From Pardosa pseudoannulata (Eukaryota > Arthropoda > Arachnida > Araneae > Lycosidae): a DNA stretch of 64,000 nucleotides. Below are positions 59,793 to 64,000 of this stretch, in pieces. Both the position numbers and the translations under genes were made by a program. The stretch is from positions 10,943,314 to 11,007,313 of the forward strand of contig CM063509.1 of NCBI GenBank assembly GCA_032207245.1. Direction: 5' to 3'. The notes under the pieces were generated by a model. That model saw only the letters and a list, made by a program, of their open reading frames with translations. It was not told the origin of the DNA and made no database searches. The number at the start of each line of letters is the position of its first letter. Position 1 is the first letter of the stretch.

Positions 59793-61455
59793 CATTGATG
59801 GGCAAACCTTATTAAATTTTTAAAAAAATTAAAAGGAATTAATTTTTTGGCATGCCAGTAGTATAATTTATTATATTAAACTCAAAGACTATTAAAAAAA
59901 AAAAAAAAACCTAGCATCTTCTGAAAATACTTACGTAAATATGGCAATTGAAACATTCGTAAAAGTTCTTCATGATCTGGTTCAAACTGGAATGTATTGA
60001 TTTTGAGATGTTATGTTAAATAATCATGTATAAAATCATTATGAATGGAATGAGATTATCTGTTTGACGAAGCATTGTCAATTTTAAGAATGGTGATAAT
60101 TTGTCATGTTTTTAGTTTGGAAAATACTAGATATTGAAATAAAGAAATTAATACAAGTAGAGAGAATGATTCATGGAATCAAATAGTTGTAAAATTAAAA
60201 TTGCTTTATTTAGAAAATTCCTATTTTAATATTTACATATTGATTTTTTATATTATTCATGAACAATGATTACATAGTAGATAACAACCGTATACATTAT
60301 TATTACTACATCTGACAGTTAATTATTAATAATTCACTTATCAGTTGTGAAATAAAAAAGAGTGAGATGTCTAGAAAGTGGCCACAGATTAATAAACAAA
60401 GCCTAAAAAAAGCTTATCATTCAGAACATAAAATGCTGGAGCTAAAGAACTAAAATTGCTTGTACATTCTGCAGAAATAACATCATGATCTTAGTCAGAA
60501 CTCAGCGTCAAGCTCTTGACTCATCTCTCATTGCCCTTCTTTTCTGATCTTCAATCTTTTGGGAAATGCGTCATTTTTTCATTAAAGAATCTTCTTTAAT
60601 TGATGTTTGCCAGGCATGCTTTTTAATGCTGTCTCTCATTTTGTATAATGTTTATGGTGGGGCAGAGCTCCTCCCACAGATCAAGATTTACCATTTGGAT
60701 TACTAGCCGTGTGCATAATTTCCCTTATAAGAATTCTCTTTCCTTTTATTCTCCTCACATTTTAATATCTTTTACCTTTGCTGCTTTTTAATATCTTTTA
60801 CTTTTTCTGCATCTTGATTTCCTAATATCTCCCTGTTCTTTAATCTATTTGGCTGTGCAATACAACAGTCTTTCTGTTTTATTGCCATATCTTTATTGTT
60901 GATTTTTAATTTTCAGACATTGGCATGTAAAATGTCATGTAACATACCTCTTCACATATATAAGCTGAATTAAACATAGCACTCTCTTTTTGGAAATGAT
61001 ATTTTTGTGGAAACTCAATATGGAACTCTTAGTTTTGGGACATTAATAAATAATGGTATCATGTGATTATTAGGTAAACTTGTTGATAAATTTAAATGCT
61101 CTCAAAATTTGGTTTCTATTTTTTTTAATTTAAAAATTAAAGAAAAGTAAAGGTATTTTAATAATTTTTATGCATATTTATTAGGATATGTTTTGTTTTT
61201 TTTTTTAGCTTACAAAAGTTTCTAAATGCATTTTTATATAAATTCTTATAAGTATATTTTGATTTTGTAAAAATATATTTAAATGTTAGGGGAAAATTTT
61301 GTACATGCAAAAAATCAAACGCATTTTTGAAAGAATTTTTTTTAACGAATGAAACTGCAAATTTCTGTCACATTATTTTTAAATTTGTCCCAGTATGGTT
61401 TAAAATCTGAAAGTAGAACTCATTTTGTCTGCAAGCCATAGTTTGCCCATCACTG
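59793..61455. mobile_element. hAT-like TIR element with GATGGGCAAAC ends
   Basis: Left CATTGATGGGCAAACC and right reverse complement CAGTGATGGGCAAACTATGG resemble the 31394 and 52925 element ends, so the same broad family is likely. Flanks TATAGAT/TATAAAT are close to a duplication. The interior (about 60480-60870) is less AT-rich but shows no intact frame. Confidence 0.6.
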
Positions 61456-62039
61456 TATAAATATTTCCAGAACAATGGTTTTTTTATGGTTGAAATACAG
61501 GGCCGTAACTAGGCCGTTGCAAAGGTGGCATTTACCATGAGCGCATCAGTCTTAGGGGTGCCGCACCTTGAATAAAATGAGATCTGAAAAAGGACAATTT
61601 GCCCCAAGTAGAAATAAGGAAAAGTTGAAAAAAATCTTTTCTTATTAGAAAATCCAATGTGTTTAAAAATTATTTTTTATAAATTTTCTTATTTTTAAAA
61701 TGCTTTTAGAGACTAAACCTATTATAGACTGTTACATACCAAACACTCCTAATATACCTTAATATAATTTATATATTAAGGTATATTAGAAAGTATTTGT
61801 TTCAAATTTTGAATTTATTAAAGCTATTAAAACTAAATTTATGTTTAGATATTTGCCAATTTTTTAGGAAAATTCAATGTCTAAATAAAAAATAGTCCTT
61901 TCAAATAAACTATTCAGTTTATCAACAAAATAATACCCCCAAAGTGTTCAAAAATATTTTTAAGTGAAAAATAAAAAAATTAATTTAAAATTAATATTCT
62001 AGGAACATTTTAAGAATTAACAAAATATTTTGTGATCCA

Positions 62040-62736
62040 GGCTTGCAATTCCGTCACTTTTCTCACCTTTAGTCACTTTTTTTACAATTGATCACTTTTA
62101 AGTAAACAGTCACTTTTTTCGTGGTGTATCACAAGCAAAAGTCTGTTGTTGAAAAAAGAAAATCTGAATTAATAACAAAATATTTTAATAAAAGATCAAA
62201 AATGTGTTGCTCTAATCTTATTTTTCTTATTAAAATGTAATTAGTCATACGGTTTCCAGAATTGAGTGATTTTAAAAAGTCGTAAAGAAGTTCCTGAAAT
62301 CTACATTTGTACTGAAATATGCATTTAATACATTAAAGTAATTTACGTCAATGCACACATTTCTCTTTTTCTTCACAATTTTTGTTTAGATACTCTAATC
62401 TAGCTATGTACATATTTCAAAACATCATTATTATATGCAGAAAATTGTGATTATAAAAATTAATGTATTGTATGTATTCAAATCTAATTTATAGATTTTC
62501 TCGAATAAAAAGCAATGTTGAGTTGTGTTCAACAAAATGTTTAACCTTTTTTGTATTTGACGCTAAAATTATGTCTTGGATGAATCATTTGATTTAGAGT
62601 TAAAGTAAATAAAAAAAATCTTAATAATAACATCTGTAATCAAGAGGAGAAAAAAAATCTTTTTTTTTTTTTCAATGTTTAGTCACTTATTCTGTAGTAC
62701 ATCAGCAGTTGCCATCAGCATTGTACATTGCAAGCC
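62040..62736. mobile_element. Nested TIR element with GGCTTGCAAT ends
   Basis: GGCTTGCAAT at the left is mirrored by ATTGCAAGCC at the right; the flanks TGTGATC/TATGATC look like an imperfect duplication. The left part contains repeated GTCACTTTT words. Copy 1 of the host element (41377-41935) lacks it. Confidence 0.6.
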
Positions 62737-62751
62737 TATGATCTCATTTTG

Positions 62752-62812
62752 AATATATATATATATATTTTTATATATATATATATATATATATACATAC
62801 ATATATGTATAT
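62752..62812. repeat. TA microsatellite
   Basis: Alternating TA with short T runs. The frames crossing it are artefacts. Confidence 0.9.
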
Positions 62813-62865
62813 ATAAAACATGTTTATGTATTTTCTCACTGTATTTGGTGGCAAGGGTGCAGACC

Positions 62866-62900
<35 letters not shown>

Positions 62901-62933
62901 TCACGGGCACCAAAGGACCTAGTTATGGCCCTG

Positions 62934-63694
62934 TTAAAATAGAAGGGTTCCAAAGTTAGTTCCTTGGTTTTTAGAAATTTTTGAAAGAGATCACTTACTT
63001 GTATAATCTGTATTAAAAATTCTTTATTAAGTAACTGAATTAAACAATTTCTAGGAAACAAAATCTTATTTGGGTACATATATACATACTTATTTTATTT
63101 TATTATATGGTACATTAGTGTCTAGCTTCTTTTAATTTATAATAAAAGTATAATATTCAGCACATTTAATCCAACAACTTAAATTTGTTGAATTTTTAAC
63201 ACAATCCTTTTTACCATTTAGACATTCTTATGCATTCTCCCTCTATAATCTATACAGAAATGACATAGTGAATTAATAATGCAATGCCTTTATTGTATAT
63301 GTTATGTTTAACTTATGTTGAAAAACTTGTAGTAGAATATTTTAAAACTATGAATCATAAATATTTTTCAAAATATAGTATATATGAATTTATAGATATA
63401 TGTGAATTATAAGCTCTTCTGTTTAATAGGAGTAATTTTGGTGTAATAAATATATCCCATATAGACCAAATAATTTTTATCCTTCTGCTTTCCTCTATTA
63501 AGCATTTATTCTGATCATTTTCATATTTTGTATTTTTGTAATGCTTGGTTAACAGCAATTTGTGTTCAGGTATGAATTTTATGTCTGTTTAAAGGTACAG
63601 TTTGTATTTTGTGGTGAGAAATTGTAATTATTGTGAAAAATTATTAAACTTGTGCTTTTATTATTAAGTTTACAGACTTTGAATGTTATTTATG

Positions 63695-63726
<32 letters not shown>

Positions 63727-64000
63727 TTGATTTGAATGTTTTATGTATAAATCGAATTTTTGCTCTTACACAAAAATGAATTTTAATAGTATAATATTTA
63801 AATGTCAAAGTTAAATCTAGTCTAATTGAATCCCTTTGTGTTTTGTTCTGCTTTATATATTAGTAATTTGTTTATAATTCTTGTTAACTTTCGTTCACGT
63901 TACTTAAAAGTTTTGTTATTTTGTGTAAAAGATGTATATTTTGAGAATCATATCAAGATATTTATAGACTGTTGTTTATTAATACAGTATATTCAAATTA
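62934..64000. other. AT-rich right edge
   Basis: AT-rich sequence with an oligo-T tract (63698-63725). A 67-codon - strand frame (63355-63558) is not recognised. Confidence 0.55.

Larger units (their letters stand above)
61498..62933. mobile_element. hAT-like element with CAGGGCCGTAACTAGG ends, copy 2, with nested insertion
   Basis: Left CAGGGCCGTAACTAGGCC and right reverse complement CAGGGCCATAACTAGG. The 8-bp flanks TTGAAATA/TTAAAATA match at 7 of 8. It is longer than copy 1 because of a nested element at 62040-62736 and a TA/poly-T-rich right part. No transposase frame. Confidence 0.75.

Noticed and set aside
1..64000. CRISPR array, operon or phage-like system
   Set aside because: The window is eukaryotic, with spliced coding sequence; the repeats are transposons, SINEs and microsatellites without CRISPR-like spacing.

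Overview
The window is an AT-rich (roughly 27-30% GC) eukaryotic, almost certainly animal, genomic segment. It carries one large intron-containing protein gene on the + strand and is filled with DNA transposon relics, tRNA-derived SINEs and simple repeats. The very low GC, multi-kilobase introns, a Tc1-like relic with a TIR of a kind common in arthropods, and abundant tRNA-headed SINEs suggest an arthropod, perhaps an arachnid. The organism cannot be fixed from sequence alone.

Gene: thirteen exons between 2813 and 44930 encode the C-terminal ~1180 residues of a UHRF1BP1/UHRF1BP1L family protein (SHIP164; bridge-like lipid transfer protein 3, BLTP3). All thirteen exons have AG/GT boundaries and the reading phase is continuous across every junction. 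The N-terminal chorein-containing exons lie upstream of the window. The last exon encodes a coiled coil and the stop codon, followed by an AATAAA about 160 nt downstream.

Introns: they hold most of the mobile DNA. There are relics with TA target sites and pogo/Tigger-like ends (about 1965-2717, 11520-12919, 19646-20425, 20547-21362, 24147-24981, 43603-44345) and a decayed Tc1 transposase (3262-4024). There are hAT-type elements (6704-7312, 16881-18045, 26883-30751, 31394-31825, 41377-41935) and two inverted copies of a ~0.9 kb TTAA-flanked element (5326-6200 and about 28586-29467). The youngest-looking insertion is a complete hAT/Buster-type transposon at 35972-38331, with a perfect 8-bp target duplication and an intact 624-codon transposase antisense to the host gene.

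Downstream (44931-64000): mainly T-rich, gene-poor sequence with long oligo-T tracts, SINEs, a LINE reverse-transcriptase tail fragment on the - strand (about 55985-56447), three more hAT-type elements and several local tandem duplications. Two weak coding candidates (51960-52073 + and 48453-48700 -) are flagged but not claimed as genes.

I found no rRNA, CRISPR array, operon or convincing novel multi-gene system. The most notable items are the intact Buster-like transposon, the inverted TTAA element pair, the SINE with a long shared 3' flank plus an empty-site comparison, and the GACGAG hairpin pair.
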